A model generated the notes under the pieces. It saw nothing but the letters and a program-made list of their open reading frames with translations, searched no databases and was not told the origin of the DNA. Positions 9,879-20,718 of a stretch of DNA of 64,000 nt are shown here, piece after piece. Within the stretch, counting starts at the first letter, position 1. Every line of letters starts with the position of its first letter. A program made the position numbers and the translations under genes. Source of the DNA: Drechmeria coniospora (Eukaryota > Ascomycota > Sordariomycetes > Hypocreales > Ophiocordycipitaceae); NCBI RefSeq assembly GCF_001625195.1, contig NC_054389.1, positions 8,180,520 through 8,244,519 on the forward strand. Direction: 5' to 3'.

Positions 9879-12357
9879 TCACCTGAAGCGCGCGCGGCAG
9901 CGACCCATGACCTCGCCTTGACAGACCAGCTCGGCGCTGAACTCGGAGCCGTCGAGCGTCAGGTAGATGTCAAAGTACACGCGGTAGAAGGTGCCCTGTG
10001 GCGTGTCCATCCGTTCAAAGTCCTTTTCGAGGTTCTTGCGAGACAAGTCGGATGTGAGGGTGACGACCTCCTTGATTCCTTTGTGCACGTTAGCAACCGC
10101 ACCGGCGCCATGTTCGGGCACGGCACGACTTACGAGGATCTTTGGTGTACTCGGGGCACACATCGTCGTCGCACGCATACAGGACGTCCTCGTACATGAG
10201 CGTCGCACCAGGGGCCACCTGTCGGAAGAAGGAGACCTTGACGGGCTCGCCATTCTTGACCTTCTGGCCCTTTTGCACGAAAATTTGTCGCGTAAACTTG
10301 CATCGGTCCTTGCCGTCGAGGGAAGGCACACGGTACGCCTCCGGATGGTATCCCTCCTTGAACGGCTGCAGCGTAGCCATGAGGTAGTGTCGACGGGCGA
10401 CGCGGTGGGTGATGATCCTCTCCGTGATGCCGGCCGTGACGGCACCCTTGACGATGGCGGCGACCGAGTCCATGGGCCGGACAACCTTGGACTGAAACTG
10501 GGGGGGGACGTGGAGCTTGATCTGCTGGAACAGGTACTCGGACGCACCGAAGCCGCCGACGACGAGGATGTTCTGCAGCGTCCTGTTCTGCGCCTGGATG
10601 GCGATGATCTGATTACGCACGAGCTCGAGGATTCGGTTCACGACGGGCTCGAAACACTGCAGGATCTCCTCGTTCGTAAAGGTCATGTAGCCCTCCTCGA
10701 TGCCGGCCTCGGGGAACTCGGCCTCGATGCCGACGTCGACGGCCCACTTCTGTCCGTTGTTGCGGAAGTCGGCCTTGATCCTGTTCTCAAAGTCCATGAT
10801 GCACTTTGCGTAGACACGTCCGGCCGTCTTGGAGCCGTCGGGCAGCTTCATCTTGCGGATTTTGGTCCGCAGGATGTTGCTAAAGTTTCGGTTCAGCGCC
10901 GTGGAGCCGCAGGAGTCTCCGGACCCTGCCGTGCACTCGGCCACGGTGAACGGGTTCTCCTCCTCGACTTCGTACGCGATCAAGTCCACGGTACCGCCGC
11001 CGCAGTCGACAATCAGCACAGCGTCGTGCACCTTGAGGTTGAGCAGGCCCGTCTTGGAGCAGAACAGGGCGGCGGCTTCGGGTTCGGAGACGAGGGTGAG
11101 CCGGTTGTCGTTTTCGTCGCGGAGGAAGCCAGCCTGGATGGCCGCGGCTCGGGTGGCGGCCTTGCCGGCGTCGTTCCAGATGGCGGGCACCGTCAAGTAA
11201 TACCGGATGTTGCGCTCCTCTCGGTTAAAGACCTCGCCCAGCGTCTTCTGCAGCGCCGATCGCATGGCCTGGCGGAGCTTGAAGAGGTAGTCGGCCGCGA
11301 CGTCAATTTCGGACTTGCCCGGGGGCAGCGGGGGCAGGTTGATGGGGTCGATGTAGGTGTTGCCGCTGAGCATCAGCTGCAGCTTGAACCACTCCACCTT
11401 TTGCACGCCTGGCTTCGGGTAGCCCGTGGGCGCCAGGGCGTCGGCGATGTCGGGTCCCCAACCGACCACCTTTTGATACTGATCGTAGTAGAGAACGGTG
11501 GGGATCTACGAGACTCCAAGTCAGCTGTGGCCGTCCTTCTGGATCGTAGTGAAGGGAGGGGTAGGGGTAGGGGTTGGGGTTGGGGTTTTGGGGGGGGGGG
11601 GGGGGGGAGGAGGCGTGGAGAACGTGGCCAACCTTTTGCTTGGTGTAGGAACCGGCACCCGGCCACTCGGAGATGATATCTTCCTTGGCCTCGTTGTTGG
11701 TCGCAAAGGCGAAGGCGACTCCGGAAAAGGTGGTGCCCTGCGATATGTCAGCCGAGAGGTTTCGATCCGCCGTCTCTTCGGAGGGGGTTCCCTGACAAAA
11801 TCGATGCCGACAATCAGCTGGGCCTTGCTCTTGCTAGCACCCTCGACCTCGGCGGCGGCGACGCTGTTTCGCTGGAACTGCTGGGCAATGGGGCCACCCT
11901 GCGGCGGACCGCCTGAGGGATATCCGGCCTGTCCGCCGAAGCCCGGGGGTGCGCCTTGGGGCGGAGGACCGCCCATCTGCTGAGGCGGTCCTTGGCCCAT
12001 GGGAGCCATCGAGGGTGGGTAGCCCATGGGAGTGCTCGTGTTGATCGGGGGTGGTCCTCCGGCCATCTGGCTCGGGGGAGTGCGATTGGGGACACCTTGG
12101 TGAGGGCTGGCGCGATCCAGAGGCGGCGGGTAGTTGGCCGAGTAGCTGGGCGGGCGGTTGCCGCCGGCGTTGGGGTGGTTCATGGGGAGACTGGTTGACG
12201 ACGACGAAGCGCCGGGACGGGGGATTTGGTGTTGCGGTGCTGAGCCGGGCGGAGGAGGGGTGCTGGAGGAGGGTACCCCGTCGACGGTCTGAATGCTGGC
12301 GGCTGATTTGCGTTTCCCGAACCCGAAGCCTTTGAGGCGAGAGTTCATAGAGCTCAT
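9879..12357 (-). CDS. Hsp70-like ATPase (HSPA12-type actin-like fold) with a proline-rich N-terminal extension
   Basis: Four exons on the minus strand: 12357-11797, 11737-11633, 11505-10134 and 10078-9879, giving 745 residues. Residues 1 to about 180 are disordered and rich in Pro, Gly, Gln and Ser (GYPPSMAPMGQGPPQQMGGPPPQG). The ATPase starts at IVGIDFGTTFSGVAFAF (phosphate-1 loop, split by intron 1). It continues with the phosphate-2 motif LIVDCGGGTVDLIAYEV near residue 385 and an adenosine-type motif ILVVGGFGASEYLFQQI near 540. There is no classical Hsp70 substrate domain with EEVD, so this is the large fungal HSPA12A/B-like family, whose clients are mostly unknown. Intron 1 has donor GTCAGG, intron 2 has GTTGGC and contains an 18-base G run on the plus strand, and intron 3 has GTAAGT with branch GCTAAC. 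The start is the first ATG of the frame. Confidence 0.87.
11554..11607 (+). repeat. G-rich telomere-like/G-quadruplex-prone tract within an intron
   Basis: On the plus strand short units of TAGGGG and TTGGGG are followed by an uninterrupted run of 18 G (11590-11607). It lies inside intron 2 of the Hsp70-like gene, so the transcript carries the C-rich complement and the template strand carries the G-rich side. Confidence 0.85.
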
Positions 12358-15300
12358 GTGGAAGCGAGGAGGATGCGAAAAAAAGGAGCACAGGTCGAGA
12401 CAAAAAATCGGCCTGGGCTAGGTTGGGACTGGGGACTAGGGACTAGGGACTGGGACCCAAGCGTGGGAGAGCGTCGGAAGAGGAGAGCGGGCTTGGCCTG
12501 GCCTGGCCTGGTCCGCCGAGGGCAGAGGGCAGAGGGCAGCGAGCGGACTGGACCGGAGAGACGAAACTTCCTAGCGACTTCCAACAGGTAGGCTTGGGCT
12601 CGCTGCTGGCCTGGGCTAAGCGACTAGAGGCAAAGTCGTGAGGGGGGGGGGGGCGGGCTCTGATTTGGGATTGTGGCTGAGAGCTGATGTTGGCCACCAC
12701 GGCTGACGGGTGAAGAAGCAGCACGGTCCGGTAGGTAGGAGGATAAGGAAATATACGTCTGCGCGGGCGGGAGCGGAGGGGGGGGCTCGAGGTCTGGTTT
12801 GTGCGGTGCGCCGCCAAAAACGAGAGCGGAAGAGAACGAGTGAATGGCGGAGGCGCAATTATTGTTTTTGGTCGACGATGGATGGCGGCTTGTGAATGTG
12901 CGGCTGACTAGCAGAAGTTAGTAGTCGGAAAGGAGTTGAATGGCGGGGCAGCATAAGGCAACCTGCCTCCTACTACCTACCTAGTAAGTACCGGCTAGTC
13001 AGTCGCGTTGCCGTTGTGCGTTGCCACCACTCACACGCACTAACAGCCTTCCGGGTAGCACGTAGGTGGGAAATGTTAAACGGCAGGCCTCCCAGCTCGT
13101 TAGTTGCGTGTACCTGGCTCCTAGCAGGTACATGCGAGGTAGGTATTACCTCGGTGGTCGTCGGAGTACTGTACAGTAGAGGCAGCCTCAGGTGGGCGGG
13201 CTAGTAAGTACCTACTACATTGGGCAGTACCTTGGTTATTGGATTTGCTCTCGGGAACAAGGCAGACCGATTGGCTTCCAGCCTCGTCATTGACATGTTT
13301 GCCGCTGCCGTCGTGTCCTCAGCTACCGTCGGTATAAATATTTAATTAGCACCGAGGGCCTCTCGAGGGCATCCCTCGCATTCTCGTTTGTCACAGACGA
13401 GGGCTGCTGCGGTTCGACGTCGTGGTCAATGCCAGCGGCGGCGGTGGCAGAGGCAGGCACAACGACCGATAGACCGACGGATTTGCGGAGTACGAATATG
13501 TCAATTGATAATACCGGGATGAAGGTGACTGCTGCATATGCAACAATGCCATTCGAGTGCTTGCACCTACATGCATCCATCCATCCACATGCAGAGCAAA
13601 GAGGAAGCCGTGACGTGGCGGGCGGCTAGAATGCACGGTCTCGAACCTGAAACGCGGCAAAACGGCGAAAGATGCCTGTACGTCTTCGTTCGCATCGGTA
13701 TTATCGGGGGCGTAAAGAATAGCGATGCCCGTGTTGCGACGGAGCAGAGGCACGTAGATGGACGGCATCAAATCGCCACCTGAACGGCCTGTCGCAATGG
13801 ATAGTTGATATGGCAATGCAGAGTCGGGCATTTCGGCCGACTTCCTTCCCAAAGGCGACATCAAGGCTGAGGCGGGGTTGACGTGGCGGGGATGTCGCTG
13901 CAGCCAGCTTGCTTCCGAGGTTTGCTTCGCTCCAGGGGCAACCCCATCGAAGACGTACTATTTATTGTTCAGCAGCAAGAGAGTGCAGCAGTCCCTCCTT
14001 GTCGCTGTTGGATGGGTCATGGTCGATGGCAGTAATGCAGCACTTTTCTGCGATTCTTGGGGACTCCAAGACGGCAGCACGGCGCCCCTGTAGAGTATCT
14101 ACAAAGGTACCTCATCATACATTCTGGTATTTTGCTGTTGCGTCTCTGCATCGTTGGCCAGACATCTAGATGATCCGCATCGCCTGCTGGCGGGCTGCGT
14201 TCTATCGATCAGTGCATGGCGTCGCAGGCAAGTCACAAATACCACGCCATCCGAAGATACAAATCGCGATTACTCCGCATACATGTACATATGCGGGCAT
14301 GAGGTCGAATTCTTGTCGCGTGAGAGTGAATGCCAACTGGCAACTTGGAACATCGATTGACGATTACAGGCGCCTCTTGAACGCTGTGGGGAGGTTCTGG
14401 TGGTGTGCGTGCCCCACTATAAGGCAAAGCGGCACTTTCGACCAAGGCTGGGTGAGCCCTGCAGTTTGCAGGTCCTCCGGGGCTGTCGAGGCAAGCTTGT
14501 TCTGACAGGTGCACACACAATTGCCACACTAACGCATGTGCACCGTATACTCCGTACTTGAAGGTGTATTGCATGCAATACACGCGAAGGCGAATGCAAC
14601 GCAGAGCCGGGGCTGCTTGAAGGGCCAGTCATATGGAGCGAGCACTTTGGGGGCCATTGAAGACCAGTGACACCGACCCATCACCATGCCCTTACCCGGG
14701 GCGCGGTACATGCGCAATACTCCGTGGGCTCCGCCTACAAGTACGGAATACGAGCATCGAGGCATAAGTATATTAGTACTCATCAGCAGCACCGCACGAT
14801 ACGCCAACCTGTGGCCGTCGTCGGAACATTAAGTACTAGGTATGAATCTGCGGGGTGCGACGCGCACCGACACTGTTCATGCTTGTCATGCAGAGAAACC
14901 AGCGCAGCTGGTACGGTTGAACGGCTGCTGGAATAATAATACCTAGGGCCCGATGAAGCCCATTTACAATGCTCCATGCATTTATGTGCTTATGAATGCA
15001 TGCGCAATAGGTATTCCGACGGCATGCCGTACCTACCAAGTTGAGGAGTAATACTCCATAGACATACTCCGTACTGAGTATTAATACAGTATGCGCTTTC
15101 TTGCTTACCGCTTTTCGGTACAATTTCTGTATGTACCGAGTACCTGTACATTTCTGCATGCACCGAGTACCTGTACAGAGTAATTACTATTAGTACTCAG
15201 TATTATTAGTAGGCAATCGCATAACGTCGCTTCCATCCATGAATTAGTACGTACCCAGAACTGACCTTGCTTACATGTATATTACTTGCGTCCTGAGCAT

Positions 15301-17369
15301 GCACAGTGCAAGTACACTCGGGCAAGAGCTTGATGCTTTTTATGAATGTTAAATTCAAGTCCGGAGTATTATTACCCAAGCAAGTGGTGCACATCAGAAA
15401 TGCCAACCGCGCATTTCCATTTGGCGAGCGAGTTGCCGCAGTCGGACCTATTGTGGCCACTCTGCCTGGTTCCCCATGGGCCAGCGTGCAGGGGTTCGTC
15501 GGCACGCCATGCTTTTTCATGCACAATGACACGACAAATCTGGGACAGATCTGAACAAGCGTCATGGGCACTGTCGGTTGAGAATGGCTTCGACTGACGA
15601 CGCGCAGAGGGGAAACGCTCCGTCGACAATTGGCCTCGTGTATGCCCTGCCGTGGCCTGCGGGTAGGTTCCTACCAGTACTTAAGTACTTGTGCTCCACA
15701 GCAATCCAGGTGTACTCAAGTACTTACTTTCTTACATGCAATTATGTAGGTACTTATGTACTCGGTACCTCAGGGTACCTGTCGATATCACCTGGCACTG
15801 GCAGGATGTGCTTATCTGTGCATGCGCAGTGGTGCTACTCCGTACCGTACTCGCAGTTGATGGCCCCAGCTTGGTTGGTTCCTACCCAATTTACGACCAA
15901 TACACTGTACTGTACATCACACCTCGTAACCGTACCAGGAAAGAATAAGCCAGGCTGGCCAAAAGCTACATTTTCCACCCGTCCTTTGCGCGGCCGAGAT
16001 GCAAGTGCTGTGCCGATCAACGGCATCCGGGCAGTGACGCGAGGGACACCCACACCACCTCAGGAAGGGCGCCTCCCTGCTACCTCCATCGATCCATTCG
16101 TCCATCTCCGAGCAGCGGCATCGTCCCGTACCGCCGGGAGCGTGCCTGGTCGGGCGACAATCGCCGACGCTCTCTTCGAGCCTGCCTTCAGACGGGACCC
16201 CCGCGTGCGGCCAGTGAGCGCCGACGACTGAAGCCTGGCGACGGATAGCGGAAGACTGATGACGAAGCGTGGGACGACGTGAAGGACTCGGCACCTTGGC
16301 CGGCGCGATCGACAACGTCTCTCGACATCATCACCCCGACATTGGCCATCGAGACGTGTCGTCGGGGCAGGTGAGTTGATTCCAGGACGCACCTTCACCT
16401 AGCCGAACAGCACGAGGGGTGGTAGGTACGTCCTCCGTCGTACCCGTACCCCGTACCCCGTACCTCATACTGCACAACCACGCCTACCTGTGCTCCGTAC
16501 ACCTACTTCTTAAGTACAGTACACCTACTTACTACTGCTGGTGTGCGTGGAATTAGGGCCTGCCTCCATCGGATTGCTCTTGGAGCTTGACTCTCCACGG
16601 CCCCCCTAGAACAGTCAGTCGCTGGAACGGAACGCTCGACGACCCAGCAAGGCACCGACCCGACGTCGCCTGCGCTGCTTTGGCGTTTCGGGGGCCCGCC
16701 GCCTGCGGCGAAATGGGGAGTGAAAGGACATGGCCAAAGCCAAAGCCAGATGCCGCACGAGGTGGCCACTCCGTCGACCTCGCATCCTGCCGTTCGCCGT
16801 CGTGGCCGCTGCAGCAACGGTCCTCGCTCTCGCTCTCGTACGTTGCACCCTGCCAACCCTGCACCCCTCCTCCCCGCCGCTTCTGTTCTTCCATCCTTGG
16901 ACCTTGGGCCTGGGACCTTGACGAAACTCAAATCCTGCATCAGCAGACGTCCGTCTGGCAAAAAGCTCCAACAAGCCACCGAAAACTGGGGGCGCCAAGG
17001 ACACCAACTCGGCCATTCTCCATACTCCAAGACCCCGCCAAAGCCCCAGCCGCCCCCATGATGCTTGCTCCTCATTGGCAACCCGGCGCCGCTGCCATCA
17101 CTTCCCTTTGTCGTTCCATCGGCAGCCCACCCCGCTAACATGTACCCCGACAGTTTGTGCTGCAGCTCCCGCTCCCGGCGCCCGTCGACTTCTTCTCCCA
17201 CTCGTTCTCTCACGACCGTTCCCGTTCCCGTTCCCATCATCCTTACTTCTCCAGGCCACCGTATGTCCCGGCTGCGCGCCTCGAGCCTGCATCTGATATT
17301 TGCTTGAAGCCAACTCCCTTTCCGTTTCCCATCTCGAACATTCCGCTCGCCGCCTCCCACCCCCTCACC
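12358..17369. other. 5-kb intergenic region between Hsp70-like and hexokinase genes
   Basis: No gene recognised on either strand. The Hsp70-like promoter side (12360-12900) is G-rich on the plus strand. GTAC spacer motifs are dense at about 12960-13220, 14530-15330 and 15660-15920, and again at 16420-16540. The longest open frames (for example the minus frames at 13391-13864 and 16503-17447) show no domain, signal peptide or family resemblance. The last 200 bases (about 17150-17369) are C/T-rich on the plus strand, with a short CCCGTT repeat at about 17217-17236. They form the hexokinase promoter and leader. Confidence 0.5.
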
Positions 17370-19277
17370 ATGGCTCTCGCGGCCGAGACGACCCGCGTGG
17401 TCTCGCTCTTCGACTTTTCCGACGCTGACGTCAACGCTCACGTCCAAGAATTTTTGCGCCAGATGAGTTCGTCACCCGCCCGACCTTTCCGCCTCCACCC
17501 TGCCGTCTTTCTCTCTTGCTCCCCTGCTCCCCTACGCCCGCGTAGTTTGGCCCATCGATCGCTCACGCTCACGTGCTCGCAGGCGAAGGGCTGAAGAGGG
17601 ACGGCACGAGCATCAGCCAGATCCCGACCTACGTCACCGGCGTCCCCGATGGCACCGAAAAGGTAATGGCACCCGCCGCTCCGTCCCGGCTCGCACCCTC
17701 GACCGCTCGCTGACGGCCGTTCCCCTCGGCAGGGCCTCTACCTGGCCGTCGATCTCGGCGGAACCAACTTTCGCGTCTGTTCCGTCATGCTCAACGGAGA
17801 CACGACCTTCAACCTCACCTACAACAAAGTCGCCATCCCCAAGGATCTCATGGTCGCCAAGACGTCCCGGGAGCTGTTCGCCTTCCTCGCCAAGCAGATC
17901 GAGCTCTTCCTGCGGGAGCACCACGCCGACCACTTCGAGAGCAGCACCCGCCGCCGGCACACGGCCAGCACCCCGCAGGGCTACCGGGATGAGCACATCT
18001 TCCGCCTCGGCTTCACCTTCAGCTTCCCCGTCAAGCAGCTCGGCATCAACAAGGGCAAGCTCATCCGGTGGACAAAGGGCTTCGACATCCCCGACGCCAT
18101 CGGCAAGGACGTCTGCGCCCTGCTCCAGGCCGAGATCGACAGGCTGCGCCTGCCCGTCAAGGTCGCCGCTCTCGTCAACGACACGGTCGGAACGCTCATG
18201 GCGCGCTCCTACACGTCGACGGGAAAGCACCGCTCCATCCTCGGCGGCATCTTCGGCACCGGCACCAACGGAGCCTACATCGAGAAGACGAAAAACATCA
18301 CGAAGCCGATCGAGGGCCAGTACGACACCACGACGGGCGAGATGGTCGTCAACACGGAGTGGGGCTCCTTCGACAACCAGCTCAACGTCCTTCCCTCGAC
18401 CCCCTGGGACCGCGCGCTTGACGGCTCGAGCGTCAACCCGGGCATCCAGATGTTCGAGAAGCGCGTGTCGGGCATGTTCCTCGGCGAGATTGTCCGCCTG
18501 GCCGTCCTGGACATGATGAAGAACGACGAGGTGTCCCTCTTCAAGGACATCGACTCGAGCTTCAACGACTGGAGGACGACGACCAACATCAGCTCCGAGT
18601 CGGGCGTCCTCCGGGCCTGGGGCCTCGACAGCGCCATCCTGTCGGTGGCCGCCTCCGACAACAGCCCCGAGCTGTCGACGCTGCGTCAGGAGCTGGAGAA
18701 CAACCTTCACGTGTACAACCCGTCCTTGGAGGATGCGCAGTCCTTCAAGGCCGTGGCCAACGCCGTCGTGCGACGTGCCGCGAGGCTGTCGGCCGTGGCC
18801 ATCGGCGCCGTCGCCCTGCAATCCGGCAAGCTTGACGACCCGGAGGAAGAGGTCCTGGACATCGGCGTCGACGGCAGCCTCGTCGAGCACTACCCCTTCT
18901 TCCGCGACATGATCTACGAGGCGCTGGTCGCCGTCGACGGCATCGGCCCCGAAGGCGCCAAGAAGATTCGCATCGGCATCGCCAAGGACGGCAGCGGCGT
19001 CGGCGCCGCCCTCATCGCCCTCGTCGCGCAACGCATGGAGAAGCCCGGCGATTTCCTGGCCGATCTGCGCGGCGACATCAAGCGCAGCCTGGACGCGATG
19101 CAAGCCAACAACGCCAGTAGGTTCCACCCGACGCGAAGAATGAAACGCATGACATGACGCTGACGTTGCTCGCCGCGCAAAGTTGACGAACCATCCATGT
19201 CGACGACTGCGCTCGTCGTCGGCGGCCTCATCGGTGTTGCCGCCATCGCCGCCATCTGGTACAACAGGCAACGGTGA
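17370..19277 (+). CDS. Hexokinase family protein with C-terminal membrane anchor
   Basis: Four exons, 17370-17466, 17583-17662, 17733-19116 and 19183-19277, giving 551 residues. It carries the hexokinase order: ISQIPTYVTGVPDGTEKG, phosphate-1 LYLAVDLGGTNFRV, sugar-binding LGFTFSFPVKQLGINKGKLIRWTKGF, catalytic LVNDTVGTL (Asp209), FGTGTNGAYIE, VNTEWGSFD, SGMFLGEIVR, and the C-terminal adenosine motif AKDGSGVGAALIAL. The catalytic Ser, Lys, Asp, Asn and Glu positions known in yeast hexokinase are all present. The last exon adds IDEPSMSTTALVVGGLIGVAAIAAIWYNRQR: a single hydrophobic helix (about 530-546) with a short basic end, the pattern of a tail-anchored outer-membrane protein. Aspergillus HxkC, an atypical hexokinase reported at mitochondria, is a likely relative. 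Glucose phosphorylation is expected but not proven. Exon 1 encodes 32 codons plus one base. Confidence 0.92.
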
Positions 19278-19602
19278 CGGCTCGAGCGGGTGTGTGGGCA
19301 TCCCCATTGACTTCGCAGCGTCTGTACTTGGTAACGGTGTACATGTAGTATCGTCAAAGCTACCTGGTATGTGGTAGGCATCGATCTGCCAATGGCGTAC
19401 TGTAAAATGGAACGGGACTTGTGTTTCTAGCACATGGAGTAGCCGTTGATCTTGTCGAGGTCTAGGTCTCTTTGCGTTTTCTTCCAATGATGTCATAACT
19501 CTGGTACATGATACACATGGGTGGCTAGCCGCTCTATGCTCTACTCCCAATCGCTTTCCCATTCCATCCTCCGACACTCTGCACGCGCTCTGGCCAAGGT
19601 GG
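19278..19602. other. Convergent 3' spacer
   Basis: About 325 bases between hexokinase and the convergent acetyltransferase gene. It has a few GTAC motifs near 19320-19400 and no gene. Confidence 0.5.
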
Positions 19603-20718
19603 TTAGGTGTGGAACGCTGCTGCAGGGTAGGACCGGTCTCTCTTTTTCCTTGGCGCCGCGCTCACTTTGGATGTGACGTCCAACAACGGCTCGCTGCCCA
19701 TCTTCCGGACTAGGGAACGCGATCTCGGCGTCATGTCGGACGGGAGATCGTTCCACTCCGTCGCCGCTCGCTGATTCTGGTACGACTTGCCGCGGGTCGG
19801 GCCCCGGGGCGGCGCGGGCGCGAGAAAGTTGCTTTGCAAAGGGGGGGCGCTGGCCGGCGGTGACGGAAGGTTTACGACATCCACCGTCGTGCTCGGCATC
19901 ACCGACCGCGCCGAGAGCGGCGGAGATGGCTGAGGAAGTGAGCTCAGAACCGAGGCGCCGGCGTCGCGGTGGACGAGCCAGGCGGTGCTTGGCCGCAGCT
20001 TGGGATAGTACGCCTGCACCGGCGGCTCCTGACGGCGAAATCCTCGGCCTTCGTACCAGAGAAGGGCCTCTTCGTTCTCGGTCCAGACGTGGGCCGTGAC
20101 GGTGCGGACGTTGAGCTTCGGGTCCGTCACGGCCGTCGCCACGACGTTTTCGAGTGCCGCGTTGATGAGGCCCATCTTCCGGAAGGGGGAGAGGAGACAC
20201 AGCGACTGGATGTACAGGTTGTGAGGGACCTGCTGAGAGTCGCCGACAGGGCCTGGGCGTTGCCGGTTCAGCAGGGCGGGCTCGACGCGGCAAACGACGC
20301 CGCCGACAACCTTGGGCTCCTCGCCATCGTGCGCCCAGGTGATGACGCGGGAGAACCGGCCGGACTCGGCGGGGTTGACGGCTCGGAGATAGAAGGAGTC
20401 GGGGTAGGCGATGGGCAGGAGAAGGGCGTTGATGCGGCGCAGGGCGTTGACGTCTGCGCTCGTCATGGTGCGGATCGAAGCTTCGCGAGGCATGTTTTCG
20501 GGCGGCGGCGGGATCGGTTCGTCGACTGAGGGAAGCGGCGTCCGGGCCGGGGAATTCGACGAAGACGCGTCCTTGGATGACGTTGCGTCCTTCTCCTGCT
20601 CCTGTGGTCGCGGCAAGGTCGACGGCGGAGAAACGTACTTTGGCCCTTGGGTCTGGAAGAAGGACCGGATCGATGATTGGGCCGCTGGCGGTGGCGCCTT
20701 GGTGGTGGGTAGAGACAT
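19603..20718 (-). CDS. GNAT N-acetyltransferase, Naa50/San-like, with N-terminal PIP box
   Basis: Single exon on the minus strand, 371 residues. The GNAT core spans about residues 85-245: ASIRTMTSADVNALRRINALLLPIAYPDSFYLRAV, KVVGGVVCRVEP, LYIQSLCLLSPFRKMGLINAALENVV, and VTAHVWTENEEALLWYEGRGFRRQE. This follows the Naa50 order, including the PV(A)Y-type peptide-site segment, LYI beta-4 and the terminal WYEGRGF. The acetyl-CoA loop reads RKMGLI rather than the usual Q/RxxGxG/A, so its last position is altered. Residues 14-21 read QSSIRSFF, a canonical PCNA-interacting box. The C-terminal 120 residues are Pro/Ser-rich, then basic (RKKRDRSY). Naa50 acetylates protein N-termini and in animals supports sister-chromatid cohesion. 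The start was chosen at the ATG in good context (gtcgccATG). An upstream in-frame ATG at 20886 would add 56 residues without family resemblance. Confidence 0.82.
   Translation of the reverse strand: MSLPTTKAPPPAAQSSIRSFFQTQGPKYVSPPSTLPRPQEQEKDATSSKDASSSNSPARTPLPSVDEPIPPPPENMPREASIRTMTSADVNALRRINALLLPIAYPDSFYLRAVNPAESGRFSRVITWAHDGEEPKVVGGVVCRVEPALLNRQRPGPVGDSQQVPHNLYIQSLCLLSPFRKMGLINAALENVVATAVTDPKLNVRTVTAHVWTENEEALLWYEGRGFRRQEPPVQAYYPKLRPSTAWLVHRDAGASVLSSLPQPSPPLSARSVMPSTTVDVVNLPSPPASAPPLQSNFLAPAPPRGPTRGKSYQNQRAATEWNDLPSDMTPRSRSLVRKMGSEPLLDVTSKVSAAPRKKRDRSYPAAAFHT

Noticed and set aside
9991..11676. 561-residue plus-strand open frame opposite the Hsp70-like gene
   Set aside because: It is the antisense shadow of the conserved ATPase exons. 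GC-rich coding DNA often leaves the opposite strand open.
13391..13864. 157-residue minus-strand frame
   Set aside because: It has no signal peptide, domain or recognisable family and overlaps other frames on the plus strand. It could be a short orphan but there is no support.
16503..17447. 314-residue minus-strand frame upstream of hexokinase
   Set aside because: It overlaps the hexokinase promoter and exon 1 antisense, and its composition is arginine/glycine-biased with no family resemblance.
17634..19577. 647-residue minus-strand open frame opposite hexokinase
   Set aside because: It is antisense to well-conserved hexokinase exons and has no domain of its own.
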